Positions 15,986 to 26,219 of a stretch of 64,000 nucleotides of DNA are shown here, in pieces (position 1 is the first letter of the stretch; the number at the start of each line of letters is the position of its first letter). The position numbers and the translations under genes were made by a program. The notes beneath the pieces are model-generated. The model saw only the letters and a list, made by a program, of their open reading frames with translations, did not search any database and was not told the origin of the DNA. Where the stretch lies: NCBI GenBank assembly GCA_026129745.1, contig JAHCHL010000014.1, forward strand, positions 19,732-83,731, given 5' to 3'. The stretch comes from Fimbriimonadales bacterium. GTDB taxonomy: Bacteria; Armatimonadota; Fimbriimonadia; Fimbriimonadales; ATM1.

Positions 15986-17445
15986 GCGAGCGCCAAAGCC
16001 CCATCATCGAAACGCGTCGCCTCACGAAGCGATTCGACGCGACCGTCGCCCTCGACAAGGTTGACCTACAGTTTCGGCCTGGCGAGATTCACGCAGTTCT
16101 TGGCGAAAACGGCGCGGGAAAATCGACTCTCGTTTCATTGCTTTGCGGCCAACTGCAGCCTGACGCCGGCGAAATCACCATCGCTGGAAAGCAAGTTAGA
16201 TTCAAATCAGCTGCCGATGCACAGCGTCATGGAATTTCTCTTGTTCATCAGCATTTTACGCTCGTCCCGGCCTTTACGGTCATTGAGAACCTCGCACTTC
16301 CCTTCGCGGCCAGCAGCGGTTTTGTCATCGACTCTGCGATGCTCGCAATGCAGGCACAGCAAATTGCGAGCAAGCTCGGCTGGTCAATAGATGCTAATTC
16401 GAAAGTATCCGACCTAAGTGTTGGCCAACAACAACAAGTTGAGATACTGAAAGCACTCTCAATTGGAAGCAACGTTATCATGTTCGACGAGCCAACAAGC
16501 ACGATGACTCCTGAAACGGTCGAAGAACTGTTTCACGTCATGCGAGACCTCAGAAACTCTAACTGCGCCGTTGTCCTGATCGCACATAAGCTCAAGGAAG
16601 TATTGGCAGTTGCTGACGTCGTGTCGGTACTCCGAAAAGGTCGAGTTGTCGTTGCGGACATTCCTATTGGGTCAACGAATCAAAAGGAACTAGCAGAGTG
16701 GATGGTCGGCGATGTTCCGCCTTTGCAGAAACAGCGCGCGCAAACAAAAGAGCCTTTGCACACTCTGAGCATCAAGAACCTTTGTGTCAATGGCTCCTAC
16801 GGCAAGGTTTTTGTAGACGACGTCTCATTCGAAGTTCGACAAGGTGAGATCTTCGGAATCGGCGGAGTGGATGGAAACGGCCAGATCGAACTCGCAGAAG
16901 CGATAGCGGGAGTCAGGCGCTTCAAATCCGGATCCATTGAGTGGTCGGGTGACGAACTTCGGATTGGGTTCATTCCGCAAGATAGGCGGCGTGACGGACT
17001 CGCAATGCACATGTCTGTCAGCGAGAACATGCTTATCGACGGACATCGCGATAAGTCGCTCCTGAAGTTGGGTCTTTTGCTCCCCAATCACGTCGTCAGT
17101 TGGTCTCGAACCCTGATTCACAACTTTGACATTCGAGCCGGTGGCCCCAACGTTGCAGTCGCGAGTCTTAGCGGCGGCAATCAACAGAAAGTGGTGGTTG
17201 CACGCGTCCTCAGCCAGGATCCAAACGTAATCGTCGCGATGGGGCCTACTCGAGGCCTCGACATCAAGGCAACGCAATTCGTCCATGACCAATTGCTGGG
17301 TGCACGTGACAAGGGCGCGGCCGTCATTCTCTTCACGAACGACATCGATGAATTGACTTTGCTGTCGGATCGCATTGGCATCATGTCGGCCGGAAAACTG
17401 TTGCGCGATGGCGACGTCGCTCAGATGATCGGAGGGATTGAGTGA
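15982..17445 (+). CDS. BMP-type ABC transporter ATPase (two ABC domains)
   Basis: Two ABC domains lie in one chain. The first has Walker A GENGAGKST (nt 16102-16128), signature LSVGQQQQVEIL and Walker B VIMFDEPTS. The second has the degenerate P-loop GVDGNGQ usual in this subfamily, LSGGNQQKVVVARVL and MGPTRGLD. The first in-frame ATG (16138) lies after Walker A and cannot be the start. The conserved sequence (IIETRRLTKRFDATVALDKVDL) extends upstream to 15982, where CTG overlaps the stop of the preceding gene as CTGA, with ATT just before. There is no ATG, GTG or TTG in between, so a non-standard start (CTG or ATT) or a sequence error is implied. The product would have 487 aa, the normal size for this family. 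Confidence 0.85.
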   Translation: MSERQSPIIETRRLTKRFDATVALDKVDLQFRPGEIHAVLGENGAGKSTLVSLLCGQLQPDAGEITIAGKQVRFKSAADAQRHGISLVHQHFTLVPAFTVIENLALPFAASSGFVIDSAMLAMQAQQIASKLGWSIDANSKVSDLSVGQQQQVEILKALSIGSNVIMFDEPTSTMTPETVEELFHVMRDLRNSNCAVVLIAHKLKEVLAVADVVSVLRKGRVVVADIPIGSTNQKELAEWMVGDVPPLQKQRAQTKEPLHTLSIKNLCVNGSYGKVFVDDVSFEVRQGEIFGIGGVDGNGQIELAEAIAGVRRFKSGSIEWSGDELRIGFIPQDRRRDGLAMHMSVSENMLIDGHRDKSLLKLGLLLPNHVVSWSRTLIHNFDIRAGGPNVAVASLSGGNQQKVVVARVLSQDPNVIVAMGPTRGLDIKATQFVHDQLLGARDKGAAVILFTNDIDELTLLSDRIGIMSAGKLLRDGDVAQMIGGIE

Positions 17446-18464
17446 CGCGCCTCGCGCTGTGGATTGCAGTGCCGCTGGGGCTTATTGCCATCATTGCGGT
17501 GCTCCTGGCGCTGTTTGGACTGCCGGTCGCCGAGTCGATGGAACTCATCTTCCAAGGTGCATTCGGCGATAAATTCGGAATCCACAGAACGATCGTCAAA
17601 TCAACGCCGCTTGTTCTCGTCGCGCTTGGCCTCGTCATAGCGTGGAGAGCGGGGGTCTTCAATATCGGTGGCGAGGGACAGTTGATCACAGGATCGATTT
17701 GCGGAGCGACTCTGTTTCAATTGGCTCCAAATCTCCCTGGCCCACTCCTCAACTTGCTTATCCTGGCATCTTGTGCACTCGGAGGTTCACTCTTCGCTGG
17801 AATCGCCGCCTGGATGTACGCGAAGCGTGGAGTCAACGTAGTTCTTAGCACGATTCTTCTCAATTTCGTTGCATTGAGTTTGCTCAGCTTCGTCGTGCGC
17901 GGTCCCTTGCAAGAGCCAACTCGCTCGATCCCGCAAACCGCAACGCTCCCAAATGAGGTCATGTTCATGCGTTTGGATGCTCAATCTGATTTGCACGCCG
18001 GAGTGTTCGTTGCACTCTTTGCCTGCACAATCGTATGGATCTGGCTCAGCTTTGCTCCAAGTGGATTCAAGTTAAGGCTTGTTGGAAGCAATCCGAATGC
18101 TGCACGGTCAGCGCGTATCAACCCGACAAGGGTGCAAGCTCGTGCGCTGCTTTTGAGCGGTGCGTTATGCGGTCTCGCTGGTGGAGTCGAGTTTGTTGGA
18201 GTCAGCGGTTACCTTTCTGACGGATTCTCGCCCGGCTGGGGGTTCCTCGCAATTCCTGTAGCGCTGATCGGTGGCCTTCATCCGATCGGTGTCCTGCCGG
18301 CCGGGCTGTACTTCGGCGCGCTTGTGGCAGGCTCGAAGAACCTCGAGGCGTTCGGAAAAGGAAGCAGCGCGCTCGTGTTTGCGATGCAAGGGGTCGGCGT
18401 ATTGGCTTTCGCCGCCCTCTATGAATGGGCGCGCAGGCGCAGGGAGAGGGTGCAACCAACATGA
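17442..18464 (+). CDS. ABC permease, BMP/RbsC type (subunit 1)
   Basis: A 340-aa integral membrane protein with about eight to ten hydrophobic helices. It has the family motif AWRAGVFNIGGEGQLITGSICGA and the conserved SGALCGLAGGVEFVGVSGYLSDGFSPGWGFLAIPVALIGGLHP region. It is equivalent to the larger permease of nucleoside (YufP/NupP-like) importers. The start is GTG with GGAGGG upstream, and it overlaps the ATPase stop as GTGA. Confidence 0.88.
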   Translation: MTRLALWIAVPLGLIAIIAVLLALFGLPVAESMELIFQGAFGDKFGIHRTIVKSTPLVLVALGLVIAWRAGVFNIGGEGQLITGSICGATLFQLAPNLPGPLLNLLILASCALGGSLFAGIAAWMYAKRGVNVVLSTILLNFVALSLLSFVVRGPLQEPTRSIPQTATLPNEVMFMRLDAQSDLHAGVFVALFACTIVWIWLSFAPSGFKLRLVGSNPNAARSARINPTRVQARALLLSGALCGLAGGVEFVGVSGYLSDGFSPGWGFLAIPVALIGGLHPIGVLPAGLYFGALVAGSKNLEAFGKGSSALVFAMQGVGVLAFAALYEWARRRRERVQPT

Positions 18465-19348
18465 CCGAAGCAATCGGCATCGTCGCAGCAATGCTTTCAC
18501 TGGGAACTCCACTCGTCATCGCTGGAACCGGAGAAGCAGTCCTAGAACGCACCGGAGTATTGAACATCGGAATCGAAGGAATGATGCTCGCAGGTGCGTT
18601 CGCTGGATTCTTCGTGTGTCATGCAACTGGCAATCCATGGTTTGGCATCGGTGCCGCCGTCGGTACAGGAATCCTGCTTGCGATGGTGTCTTCGATCCTG
18701 GTTCTGGGCTATGCCGTCGATCAAGTCGTGGTCGGTACGGGAATCAACCTCTTCTCTCTTGGTGCAACCGGTTCACTGTTCGTTGCGCAGTTTGGTGAGA
18801 CCGGTCGACTTGTGTCCGTGCAAACTGTTCCGAAAGTTGGCGGTGTGTGGGCGCTCAACCCTCTTATGCTCATCGCGGTGTGTTTAGTTCTTGGCGCATG
18901 GTTCATTCTAAAAAAGACAAATTGGGGGCTTGCAGCAAGAGCTACCGGAGAGTCCCCTGAAGCGACCTCAGCGGCAGGGTTCTCGCCGATTCGCATTCGA
19001 ACACAGGCATTCCTCTTCGCCGGAGCGACGGCCGGACTAGCAGGCTCATACCTGAGCCTCGCACAAACGAACTCATTCGCAGAGAATATGACGGCGGGCA
19101 GGGGATTTGTCGTCATTGCTGCCGTAACATTTGGAAGGTGGATGCCGGTCGGAGCGTCATTCGCGTGCCTCTTCATCGCGCTTGCATATGGCATGCAGTT
19201 CTTCTCGAAGGCAAAGGACCTCCCTGTTCCCTATCAGCTATTCGACGCACTGCCCTACATGCTCGCCCTCGCAGTTCTGTGGGGAGTTGGCGGCGGGTCC
19301 GCGGCTCCTGCCAAACTGGGCATTCCCTATCGCCGCAATCAAGAATGA
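18461..19348 (+). CDS. ABC permease, BMP/RbsC type (subunit 2)
   Basis: A 295-aa membrane protein, the second permease of the heterodimer: GTPLVIAGTGEAVLERTGVLNIGIEGMMLAGAFAG, VVVGTGINLFSLG, and LFAGATAGLAGSYLSLAQTNSFAENMTAGRGFVVIAAVTFGRW. The start is placed at the ATG at 18461, overlapping the previous stop (ATGA); an in-frame start 12 codons upstream lies inside the previous gene and adds non-conserved residues. It overlaps the next gene by four nt. Confidence 0.88.
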   Translation: MTEAIGIVAAMLSLGTPLVIAGTGEAVLERTGVLNIGIEGMMLAGAFAGFFVCHATGNPWFGIGAAVGTGILLAMVSSILVLGYAVDQVVVGTGINLFSLGATGSLFVAQFGETGRLVSVQTVPKVGGVWALNPLMLIAVCLVLGAWFILKKTNWGLAARATGESPEATSAAGFSPIRIRTQAFLFAGATAGLAGSYLSLAQTNSFAENMTAGRGFVVIAAVTFGRWMPVGASFACLFIALAYGMQFFSKAKDLPVPYQLFDALPYMLALAVLWGVGGGSAAPAKLGIPYRRNQE

Positions 19349-20169
19349 AACTAACGAGACGAGTAGCGTTCTCGAGTGGTCACAGGTACTGGCTCGAAGA
19401 GCTTTCCGAAGAGGAGAACCGAAACCTCTTTGGTCAATGGGCTTCCCGCTATAACCACGGACACAATTACGTCCTTGACGCAACGTTCGTAGGCAAGATC
19501 GATGAAGCGACAGGCATGGTCGTCAACATCAAAGACCTCGATGAAATCTTGCAAGAACGAGTCGTCAAACGATTCGACCAGAAGAGCATCAATGACGAGG
19601 TTCCCGCATTGGCAGGTTCACCGCCGACACTCGAGGTGATCGTAAGTCACATTTGGGGTGAAATCGCTCCGCTTCCGCCGGGAGTCCGCCTCTGCAGACT
19701 TCGGCTCTATGAAACGCCGACTCTCTATGTCGAAATGGTCCAAACTGATGGAAATACCCTCATGACCCTAACACGCATTTACGAGTTCTGTGCCTCACAC
19801 CGCCTGCATGTGCCAAACGCCAGCGAAAAGGAGAACCTTGAGTGGTTCGGCAAATGCAACAACCCGAGCGGCCACGGCCACAACTACGAACTGGAAGTGA
19901 CACTATCCGGACCCGTCGATTCCAAAACGGGAATGATGGTCGATTTGACGAATATAGATGACATCGTCAATCTCGAGGTTGTAGACCGCTACGATCACAA
20001 GTACTTGAACGTAGACATCCCGGAGTTCCGCGAAACCAATCCGACTTCCGAGGTCATCGTGAAGACGATTTGGCAGAGGCTAAAGACCAAGCTTCCTGTC
20101 AAGTTAGAGAGGATTCTGCTGCGTGAAACTCCAAGAAACTTCTTTGAGTATTCCGGTGAAGATGAATGA
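19345..20169 (+). CDS. Tandem 6-pyruvoyltetrahydropterin synthase/QueD-like protein
   Basis: This 274-aa protein carries two PTPS domains. Domain 1 (about 1-130) has SSGHRYW and HGHNYVLD zinc-ligand motifs and [10 protein letters not shown]. Domain 2 (about 140-270) has [41 protein letters not shown] and the [12 protein letters not shown] helix. In domain 2 the catalytic Cys of the G-K-C motif is present; in domain 1 the matching place reads G-Q-W, so domain 1 probably binds metal but lacks the usual nucleophile. PTPS turns dihydroneopterin triphosphate (the FolE product) into 6-pyruvoyltetrahydropterin; QueD relatives make carboxytetrahydropterin. The next genes favour the pterin role. The ATG overlaps the permease stop (ATGA), which rejects a much longer upstream extension. 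Confidence 0.82.
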   Translation: MKLTRRVAFSSGHRYWLEELSEEENRNLFGQWASRYNHGHNYVLDATFVGKIDEATGMVVNIKDLDEILQERVVKRFDQKSINDEVPALAGSPPTLEVIVSHIWGEIAPLPPGVRLCRLRLYETPTLYVEMVQTDGNTLMTLTRIYEFCASHRLHVPNASEKENLEWFGKCNNPSGHGHNYELEVTLSGPVDSKTGMMVDLTNIDDIVNLEVVDRYDHKYLNVDIPEFRETNPTSEVIVKTIWQRLKTKLPVKLERILLRETPRNFFEYSGEDE

Positions 20170-20729
20170 ATTTGGAAGAACTGTATAGGAATCTGTTGTG
20201 CGAAATCGGTGAGGACACCGAGCGTGAGGGATTGGTTCGCACTCCTCGTCGCGCTGCCGAAGCGATGCGCTTTTTGACAAGCGGATATCAAGTCGAGCTG
20301 CAAAAGGTCGTCAACGGTGCGATCTTTCAGGAAGACGCTGAAGACATCGTGGTCATAAGGGACATCGAGTTCTTCAGTCTTTGTGAACACCACCTCCTCC
20401 CATTCTTTGGCTACGCGCATGTCGCCTACATACCGAATGGCCGAATCATCGGCATTAGCAAAGTGGCCCGTATCGTAGATATGTATGCACGCAGATTGCA
20501 AGTTCAGGAGCGCATGACACAGCAAATCGCACTTGCCCTGACGGAAGTATTGGATCCGCAAGGAGTTGCATGCGTGCTCGAAGGAAAGCACCTTTGCATG
20601 ATGGCTCGCGGTGTCGAAAAGCAGGCGTCAAACGTATCGACAAGCTACTTAACCGGAGTATTCCGCGAGAATCCAACCACACGCGGCGAATTCTATGACT
20701 TGATTCGTGACAGGAAGTCTTACGCTTAG
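20166..20729 (+). CDS. folE: GTP cyclohydrolase I
   Basis: A 187-aa FolE that converts GTP to dihydroneopterin triphosphate and formate. Signatures: [14 protein letters not shown], the zinc and active-site motif [41 protein letters not shown], and the second zinc Cys in [13 protein letters not shown]. The C-terminus RGEFYDLIR is also typical. It overlaps the tandem PTPS gene by four nt (ATGA), so substrate supply and the next enzyme are made together. Confidence 0.96.
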   Translation: MNLEELYRNLLCEIGEDTEREGLVRTPRRAAEAMRFLTSGYQVELQKVVNGAIFQEDAEDIVVIRDIEFFSLCEHHLLPFFGYAHVAYIPNGRIIGISKVARIVDMYARRLQVQERMTQQIALALTEVLDPQGVACVLEGKHLCMMARGVEKQASNVSTSYLTGVFRENPTTRGEFYDLIRDRKSYA

Positions 20730-20735
20730 CATCTG

Positions 20736-21485
20736 ATGAGGAGGATTTGTGTCGTTACGGGTGCGAGCAGCGGAATCGGCAGGGAGTGTGCCATCGAATT
20801 GTCCAAGCGCGATGTCTCTGTCGTGCTTAGCGGCAGAAACGAAAGCAGACTCGAAGAGGCCGCAAAGAAATGCCGCGGCGCCGGTGTGATCGCAAAGGCG
20901 GTTGCAGGGTCCATAGCAAATCCCGAATACTGCCAACAATTGTTTGACGAAGCCGTCGAAATGATGTCAACGGGTGGCCGCGCCGCAGGAGTTGCTCCTG
21001 AGGGCGAACCCGTCGAACTTTGCGCTATCTTTGCTGCAGGCACCGCATCCTTCGGACCAACGGTCGAGTACCCCCCTCTCGCGTGGCAGAACACGATCGA
21101 AGCCAACTTAACTGGACTCTTCTTTTGCTGTCAGTCGGCCATAAGGGCCATGCTTTCAAGTGGAGGCGGAAGAGTCGTCAACGTTCTCAGCATCGCAGCC
21201 AAGCAGCCATTTCCGCAGTCTTCCGCCTATGTAGCTTCGAAATTCGGAGCACTAGGACTAACGCATAGTCTCGCGAACGAATACCGAAAAGACGGCATTT
21301 TCCTAACGGCCTTCATCCCAGGCAGCGTGGATACTCCACTCTGGGAAGGCATGGACTGGACACCGGAAAGGACCGACATGCTGACTGCGACTGATGTCGC
21401 AAGGGCTATCGTAGACATTGTGACGGCGGAAACGCACGGTGTTTACGACGAAGTCGTCTTCATGCCCAAGAAAGGCATCCTATAG
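20736..21485 (+). CDS. Short-chain dehydrogenase, sepiapterin reductase candidate
   Basis: A 249-aa classical SDR: TGASSGIG NADP site at residues 8-15, SGRN, N in EANLTG, catalytic Ser in VLSIAA, Tyr-Lys in SAYVASKFG, and PGSVDTPLW. It starts six nt after folE. SDRs are too diverse to assign from sequence, but with FolE and PTPS directly upstream a reductase of 6-pyruvoyltetrahydropterin (sepiapterin reductase role, tetrahydrobiopterin formation) is the best inference. An unrelated 3-oxoacyl or alcohol reductase activity remains possible. Confidence 0.75.
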   Translation: MRRICVVTGASSGIGRECAIELSKRDVSVVLSGRNESRLEEAAKKCRGAGVIAKAVAGSIANPEYCQQLFDEAVEMMSTGGRAAGVAPEGEPVELCAIFAAGTASFGPTVEYPPLAWQNTIEANLTGLFFCCQSAIRAMLSSGGGRVVNVLSIAAKQPFPQSSAYVASKFGALGLTHSLANEYRKDGIFLTAFIPGSVDTPLWEGMDWTPERTDMLTATDVARAIVDIVTAETHGVYDEVVFMPKKGIL

Positions 21486-21494
21486 AGACAAAGC

Positions 21495-21500
21495 TGTAGA
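21495..21500 (+). promoter_or_regulatory. Candidate -10 box, leaderless arrangement
   Basis: TAGAAT lies 11 nt before the ATG of the Gfo/Idh gene, in a 26-nt gap, and no Shine-Dalgarno is present. It suggests that the oxidoreductase gene has its own start of transcription very near the ATG. Confidence 0.35.
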
Positions 21501-21511
21501 ATGACACCCAA

Positions 21512-22483
21512 ATGACCACCGTCGGAATCGTTGGTGTAGGTGGAATGGGCAAGACCCATGCGAGACACTGGTCGAAAATGCCAGATGTCACATTGCGCGC
21601 ATTCGACATCGACCAGCCAAGACTTGCTGAATTCTCCAAGGAGTTCGGAGCGGAGTCAGCCCAATCTTTTGATGCATTGCTCGAAACCTGCGATGCGATT
21701 GATATCTGCCTTCCAACTCACCTTCATCTCGAACACGCTTTGAGGGCCATTGAATCTCAAAGGCCAACCATTTGCGAAAAGCCTCTCTGTTTGTCGGTAT
21801 CCGAATGCGCCGCCATTGTGGAATCGGTCGAACGACATGGAACAACGTTCATGACTGCGCAGGTCGTCCGTTACTTTCCGGAATTCAAGCGAGCGAACAA
21901 ACTGATCAAAGACGGTGCCGTCGGCACACCCGCAGCGATTCGAACAAGGCGCGGTGGTGCCGCACCCAAGGGCTCAGGCGGATGGTTCGCTGACCCAGCC
22001 CTGTCCGGTGGAGTGATTGTCGACCTAATGATTCACGACTTCGATTGGATTCGATGGACATTCGGCGAGGTCGTGCGAGTTTACGCTCAAGCGCTTACCT
22101 TCACCGATGTGGAGGACATCGATTACTCGCTCGCAACACTTACGCTCGACTCGGGTGCGGTAGCCCATGTGGAAGGAACTTGGGCGGATCCTGGCGGTTT
22201 CCGCGTGACTTTCGAGGTTGCAGGGAGCGAAGGCATCATCGAACACGATAGCCGCTCCTCGCCAGCGCTTCGTACAGTGAAGGCAGGAGGAGCCTGGAAT
22301 GAAAACCCGCTGTCGCCCTCGGATGACCCGTACTTTCTCGAACTAAAGGCGTTTCTCGAATCCGCCCGAACAGGCTCCCACCCGCCAGTTACGGCTGTCG
22401 ACGGCCTCAAAGCGGTTGCGATCGCCGAAGCCGCGATTCAAAGCGTAAAGACTGGCAAAGCAGTAAAACCATCAGGGGCGTAG
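21512..22483 (+). CDS. Gfo/Idh/MocA-family oxidoreductase
   Basis: This 323-aa protein has an N-terminal Rossmann domain (TVGIVGVGGMGKTHARHW, nucleotide loop GxGxxG) and the conserved CEKPLCLSVSEC motif around the catalytic Lys. The C-terminal substrate domain contains GGVIVDLMIHDFDWIRWTFG with the His-Asp pair (HDFD). Such enzymes oxidise or reduce sugars, inositols or related polyols with NAD(P). The substrate cannot be told. It follows the pterin genes at 26 nt and has a promoter-like box of its own; the neighbouring exported GH-like gene hints at carbohydrate use rather than pterin chemistry. Confidence 0.85.
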   Translation: MTTVGIVGVGGMGKTHARHWSKMPDVTLRAFDIDQPRLAEFSKEFGAESAQSFDALLETCDAIDICLPTHLHLEHALRAIESQRPTICEKPLCLSVSECAAIVESVERHGTTFMTAQVVRYFPEFKRANKLIKDGAVGTPAAIRTRRGGAAPKGSGGWFADPALSGGVIVDLMIHDFDWIRWTFGEVVRVYAQALTFTDVEDIDYSLATLTLDSGAVAHVEGTWADPGGFRVTFEVAGSEGIIEHDSRSSPALRTVKAGGAWNENPLSPSDDPYFLELKAFLESARTGSHPPVTAVDGLKAVAIAEAAIQSVKTGKAVKPSGA

Positions 22484-22513
22484 CGACCCTGCCTTCTGGT
22501 AGTCTGATTCAAC

Positions 22514-24853
22514 GTGCTCACCACAGCGGTACTCGCATTTTCACTCACTTCCCTCGGCGTGACTGCCGGAGAGTTTCAGGGTGCACAGTGGTCGATCGAC
22601 CAGCATCGAACCATGATCTGGAATGGCCGACCCTACCTACCGCTCGGTTGGCGACTGCCGGGATCCCCCGACGCAATTCGCGCAGCAAAGCAAACAGGTG
22701 TTGAAGATGTTCTGCTGGAATTGCCAAGCACCGTCGATTGGTCGACCTCTATCGCCGCCGCAGAAGATTCGCAACTGAATTACCTGATCACGCTTTCCGA
22801 CGATGCTCCAAAAGCTCCCGCGTACGTCATCAGGCCCGAAATGTATCGAATCGACGGCGTCTCTGCCAGGGGCACTTACAGAGTTCCATTAAAGGGCGTC
22901 TCTTCTGCCTACTACGTGTTGATCACTTCCCGCGGATTTCATGTCGATGCAAGAGGCTGGGTGAAGATTGAAGGCGATACCGGGACAATCGAGATCAACC
23001 AGCGAGTTGTCTCAGACTCATATACATTGCTCATTTATCCGCGTGTCGAATCCAGCGAGCTTAACGACTACTGGGAGAACTTCGATAAGCGTAGGGATGA
23101 CCTGCTTAGGAGGTTGCAAGCGACTCGATTTGGAGCGGGACTTCGCGGCATCGTCGCGCCTCTTGGCAGAGTTGAAAAGTACACTGCATACGAAGGCGGA
23201 ATCGTGCCTGACACTGAACTGTTTCGACTCGAATTCCAAGCATTTCTCGAATCAAAGTACGGTCGAGATATCGACGCACTCATCAGAAGCTGGCGGCTAA
23301 GAAGCCCCGACATCGATGACTTCGCGCAAGCAGCAAGAATGATTCCGCTTTTCTCTAAAACCCGGGGAGCCGATCAGCTCTGGGACCCGAAGAACGATTC
23401 AATGGTCTCCGTCGACATCTTCACAACCACTTACTGGACAGATCTGCAAACGGTAATCGATAACGCCGCAGCAAGGCGCTTGGCGAGGCTTGGGGAATCC
23501 ATTCGCAGAGTCGTCGACGTACCGGTGATTTATGAATGGAGCGGATGGTCCTCAGTCTATGACACCCGCCGCCCAGCAGGCAACGGAATCGGCATACGAG
23601 CTCATGGCAGCGGACTAACCGCAATTGAGGAGTATGCGTCTCGGCCAGTCAGCTCCGCAGTCGCATGGCAAAACCCTGGTTGGCTTGTCGCGACCGAACT
23701 CTCCGGTGGCCCTGGCGATCAACCTTTCGAGGATCAGCGTGCGCTCTCGGCAGTGATTTCAAACCTTGCGAATCTTGGCGTCAAGGGATGGTTCGTCAAG
23801 TGGGTCGGTGGCCCAGAGTCCGCTTGGATCTCCGGCATTGCCGCCGCCGTCCGCGCAGACACGTCGATCGCAACTTCGACGGTTCGAGCCGTTTTTTATC
23901 CGGAGAACGCAAGGTTTCCTGCGAACACGATGAGGCTGCCCGGCGGGATCTGGTGGTTGCCAACTCCGGCCGCAGGAAATCGACTTGAGTTAGGTCCAGG
24001 ATATGAAGCCTATCGACACGATGCTCCGTACGGCACATTCACAGCAATTTGGAGATCCGACGAGCCGAAGCGGACAAAGCTCTTGTTCGCGAGCACTCAA
24101 GACATCGTCATTACATCGGCAGATGGGAGACCGATAGATACGAGGACGCACCGGGATGGAATTGAGCTGACTCTCGAGACAACACCAATACTTATCTATG
24201 GAACTGAGGATGTTCCAGTCCCGCAAGACACGGTCGATGCAATACAAGCAGAGTACAAAGCGCTTACTGCGGGGCCGAATGGCAGAGTCATGGGAACTGG
24301 CGACTATCGCTTTCTATTTGAAGACGCTGTCAAGCGGTTGCGACAAAACCCAGGTGCGGCGTATCTCGCAATGCTGGATAGTCTGAGAAAGTTGCATCGC
24401 ACAATTGGCACATTTGAATGGATCGAGGGAGAAGCTGTCGAAGAAACGACATTCGGCCACGTCTATCCGTCGCCAGCGTGTTCAGGAGAAAGAGCGCTCG
24501 GAATCGACACTCCTTTTCATCCATTAGATGACGCGTTCTTCGCACAGTACAGAGTGCGACTCGATGAAGGCGAACGCGAGTTCTGGATCGCCGCAAGAAT
24601 TCCTCGCGAAGTGTTGCCATTTGTCGAAGTTGAAATCGGCGGATCGATCAGACAGCTTGAAGGCGGCACCGGAGGCTATGGCCCTGGATTCGCATGGTAT
24701 TCGCTCGGGCGCGTCAACCCGCAACCCGGCTCTTACACTATTGTCGTTAGACTAAAGAAAGGAGCGCCGCTATATCGCATGAGTATAGACGCGCTACTGC
24801 TCACGAAAAGGCCTTTTAGGCCCAGCGGCCCGCGAATGCCAACGGTTTTCTAA
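22514..24853 (+). CDS. Large exported protein, glycoside-hydrolase-like
   Basis: This 779-aa product has a short hydrophobic leader ([17 protein letters not shown]). The beginning, [17 protein letters not shown] then a VEDVLLELP strand, is the usual entry to TIM-barrel glycosidases of the GH2/GH42 type. [27 protein letters not shown] resembles the GH42-style segment F-x-x-FL-x-x-KYG-x-x-x-x-L-x-x-W. The C-terminal 350 residues look like beta-sandwich domains. I cannot place it in a defined family or name the catalytic acids. The start is GTG with no Shine-Dalgarno; TAGTCT lies nine nt upstream. Its stop overlaps the ftsZ stop region on the other strand by four nt, so two transcripts converge here with no terminator between. 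Confidence 0.6.
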   Translation: MLTTAVLAFSLTSLGVTAGEFQGAQWSIDQHRTMIWNGRPYLPLGWRLPGSPDAIRAAKQTGVEDVLLELPSTVDWSTSIAAAEDSQLNYLITLSDDAPKAPAYVIRPEMYRIDGVSARGTYRVPLKGVSSAYYVLITSRGFHVDARGWVKIEGDTGTIEINQRVVSDSYTLLIYPRVESSELNDYWENFDKRRDDLLRRLQATRFGAGLRGIVAPLGRVEKYTAYEGGIVPDTELFRLEFQAFLESKYGRDIDALIRSWRLRSPDIDDFAQAARMIPLFSKTRGADQLWDPKNDSMVSVDIFTTTYWTDLQTVIDNAAARRLARLGESIRRVVDVPVIYEWSGWSSVYDTRRPAGNGIGIRAHGSGLTAIEEYASRPVSSAVAWQNPGWLVATELSGGPGDQPFEDQRALSAVISNLANLGVKGWFVKWVGGPESAWISGIAAAVRADTSIATSTVRAVFYPENARFPANTMRLPGGIWWLPTPAAGNRLELGPGYEAYRHDAPYGTFTAIWRSDEPKRTKLLFASTQDIVITSADGRPIDTRTHRDGIELTLETTPILIYGTEDVPVPQDTVDAIQAEYKALTAGPNGRVMGTGDYRFLFEDAVKRLRQNPGAAYLAMLDSLRKLHRTIGTFEWIEGEAVEETTFGHVYPSPACSGERALGIDTPFHPLDDAFFAQYRVRLDEGEREFWIAARIPREVLPFVEVEIGGSIRQLEGGTGGYGPGFAWYSLGRVNPQPGSYTIVVRLKKGAPLYRMSIDALLLTKRPFRPSGPRMPTVF

Positions 24854-26202
24854 CCTTCGTTCTGGTTCCGCCGATATTCCCGAATGAACGTAGGAATGTC
24901 GAGTTCATCCTCTTCGATCGGTGCCTTGCTCAATGGCTGCGTCGCCTCTCTCTCTTCCGGTGTGACGGGTCTGGGCGTCCCGGTCGCAGACGCTCCGCCT
25001 GGTGGCAGCGTCGTGTCACGCTGTGATGGCGGAGGAGGAATGGGCGACTTGATTGGTTCAACTGCCGCTTTGCCTTTGTTCGGATCGGGATAGACCGGCT
25101 TGTTGGGCATCGTTGGTTGAGGAGCCGGTTGGCCATAAGTCGGGTGCTGCTGTGCAGGTCTGCTTGGTTGCACCGGAACACCGGTCACCGGGTCCTGCCT
25201 TGGCGTGCCCATGACTGCTTGCGCGGCTCTACGGCCAGCTTGGGAATTCTGATCGAATCCAGATGCAAGCACGGTGATGCGAACTTCGCTCGTCAAGGTT
25301 GGATCGATGACGGTACCAAAGATAATGTTCGCATCTTCGCTTGCAGTCAGGCTTTGAATGAAAGTCATCGCCTCATTCGCTTCAGACAACGTGATGTCAT
25401 CAGATGCAGTGATGTTGACAAGCAATCGTGTTGCGCCTTCGATTGTCGTCTCCAAAAGCGGATTGCTTACTGCGCTTTGAGCTGCCTGTTGTGCGCGGTG
25501 CTCTCCTGCGCCGTATCCAATGCCCATCAGCGCCGGGCCTGAACTGCTCATGATCGCGCGAACGTCCGCAAAGTCGACGTTGATGGTTCCGGGCACGGTG
25601 ATGATGTCTGAAATCGCCTGAACGCCTTGGCGCAGGACGTCGTCAGCGACTCGAAAAGATTCGACGAGCGTCGTTCTTCGATCGACGACAGGTAACAGCC
25701 GATCGTTTGGAATACAAATGATCGTATCGACAATTTCTCCAAGCCGCCCAATTCCTTCTTCGGCCAATCTTCGCCGCTTTGCGCCTTCCCACGTGAAAGG
25801 CTTGGTGACAACTGCTATGGTTAGCGCACCGACTTCCCTCGCAAGCTCAGCGACAACCGGAGCGGCACCGGTACCTGTTCCACCGCCCATGCCTGCTGTG
25901 ATGAACACCATGTCGGATCCGTCCAGCAACTCACGAATCTGGTTCCTGCTTTCGTCTGCCGCGTTCTTTCCGGTTTCGGGATCGCCGCCCGCTCCTAATC
26001 CGCGAGTCAGATTCATGCCGAGCTGCATTTTGTTCGTCGCCTTCGCAAGATCCAGGACTTGAACGTCCGTATTCATTGCTACGAAGTCGACACCCAAGAT
26101 GCCAGCTTCGATCATGCGGTTGACCGCATTCGATCCGCCGCCGCCGACACCGATCACTTTGATAACCGCCTGGGGCGGTTTGCCGCTGTTGTTCACCTTC
26201 AT
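24850..26202 (-). CDS. ftsZ: Cell division GTPase FtsZ
   Basis: A 450-aa tubulin-like GTPase that forms the Z ring. Residues 10-330 are the core: [30 protein letters not shown], the tubulin loop [14 protein letters not shown], and [12 protein letters not shown] Pro/Gln-rich linker of about 100 residues follows and a conserved C-terminal tail [12 protein letters not shown], the binding site for FtsA and other partners. AGGAG lies about 10 nt before the ATG. It is the last gene of the dcw cluster, 17 nt after ftsA. Confidence 0.98.
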   Translation of the reverse strand: MKVNNSGKPPQAVIKVIGVGGGGSNAVNRMIEAGILGVDFVAMNTDVQVLDLAKATNKMQLGMNLTRGLGAGGDPETGKNAADESRNQIRELLDGSDMVFITAGMGGGTGTGAAPVVAELAREVGALTIAVVTKPFTWEGAKRRRLAEEGIGRLGEIVDTIICIPNDRLLPVVDRRTTLVESFRVADDVLRQGVQAISDIITVPGTINVDFADVRAIMSSSGPALMGIGYGAGEHRAQQAAQSAVSNPLLETTIEGATRLLVNITASDDITLSEANEAMTFIQSLTASEDANIIFGTVIDPTLTSEVRITVLASGFDQNSQAGRRAAQAVMGTPRQDPVTGVPVQPSRPAQQHPTYGQPAPQPTMPNKPVYPDPNKGKAAVEPIKSPIPPPPSQRDTTLPPGGASATGTPRPVTPEEREATQPLSKAPIEEDELDIPTFIREYRRNQNEG

Positions 26203-26219
26203 TGCGTGTGGTCTCCTAT

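Noticed and set aside
19138..19344. Long in-frame extension upstream of the tandem PTPS gene
   Set aside because: It lies inside the permease gene in another frame, is Arg/Ser-rich without PTPS similarity, and the ATG at 19345 gives the standard four-nt overlap.
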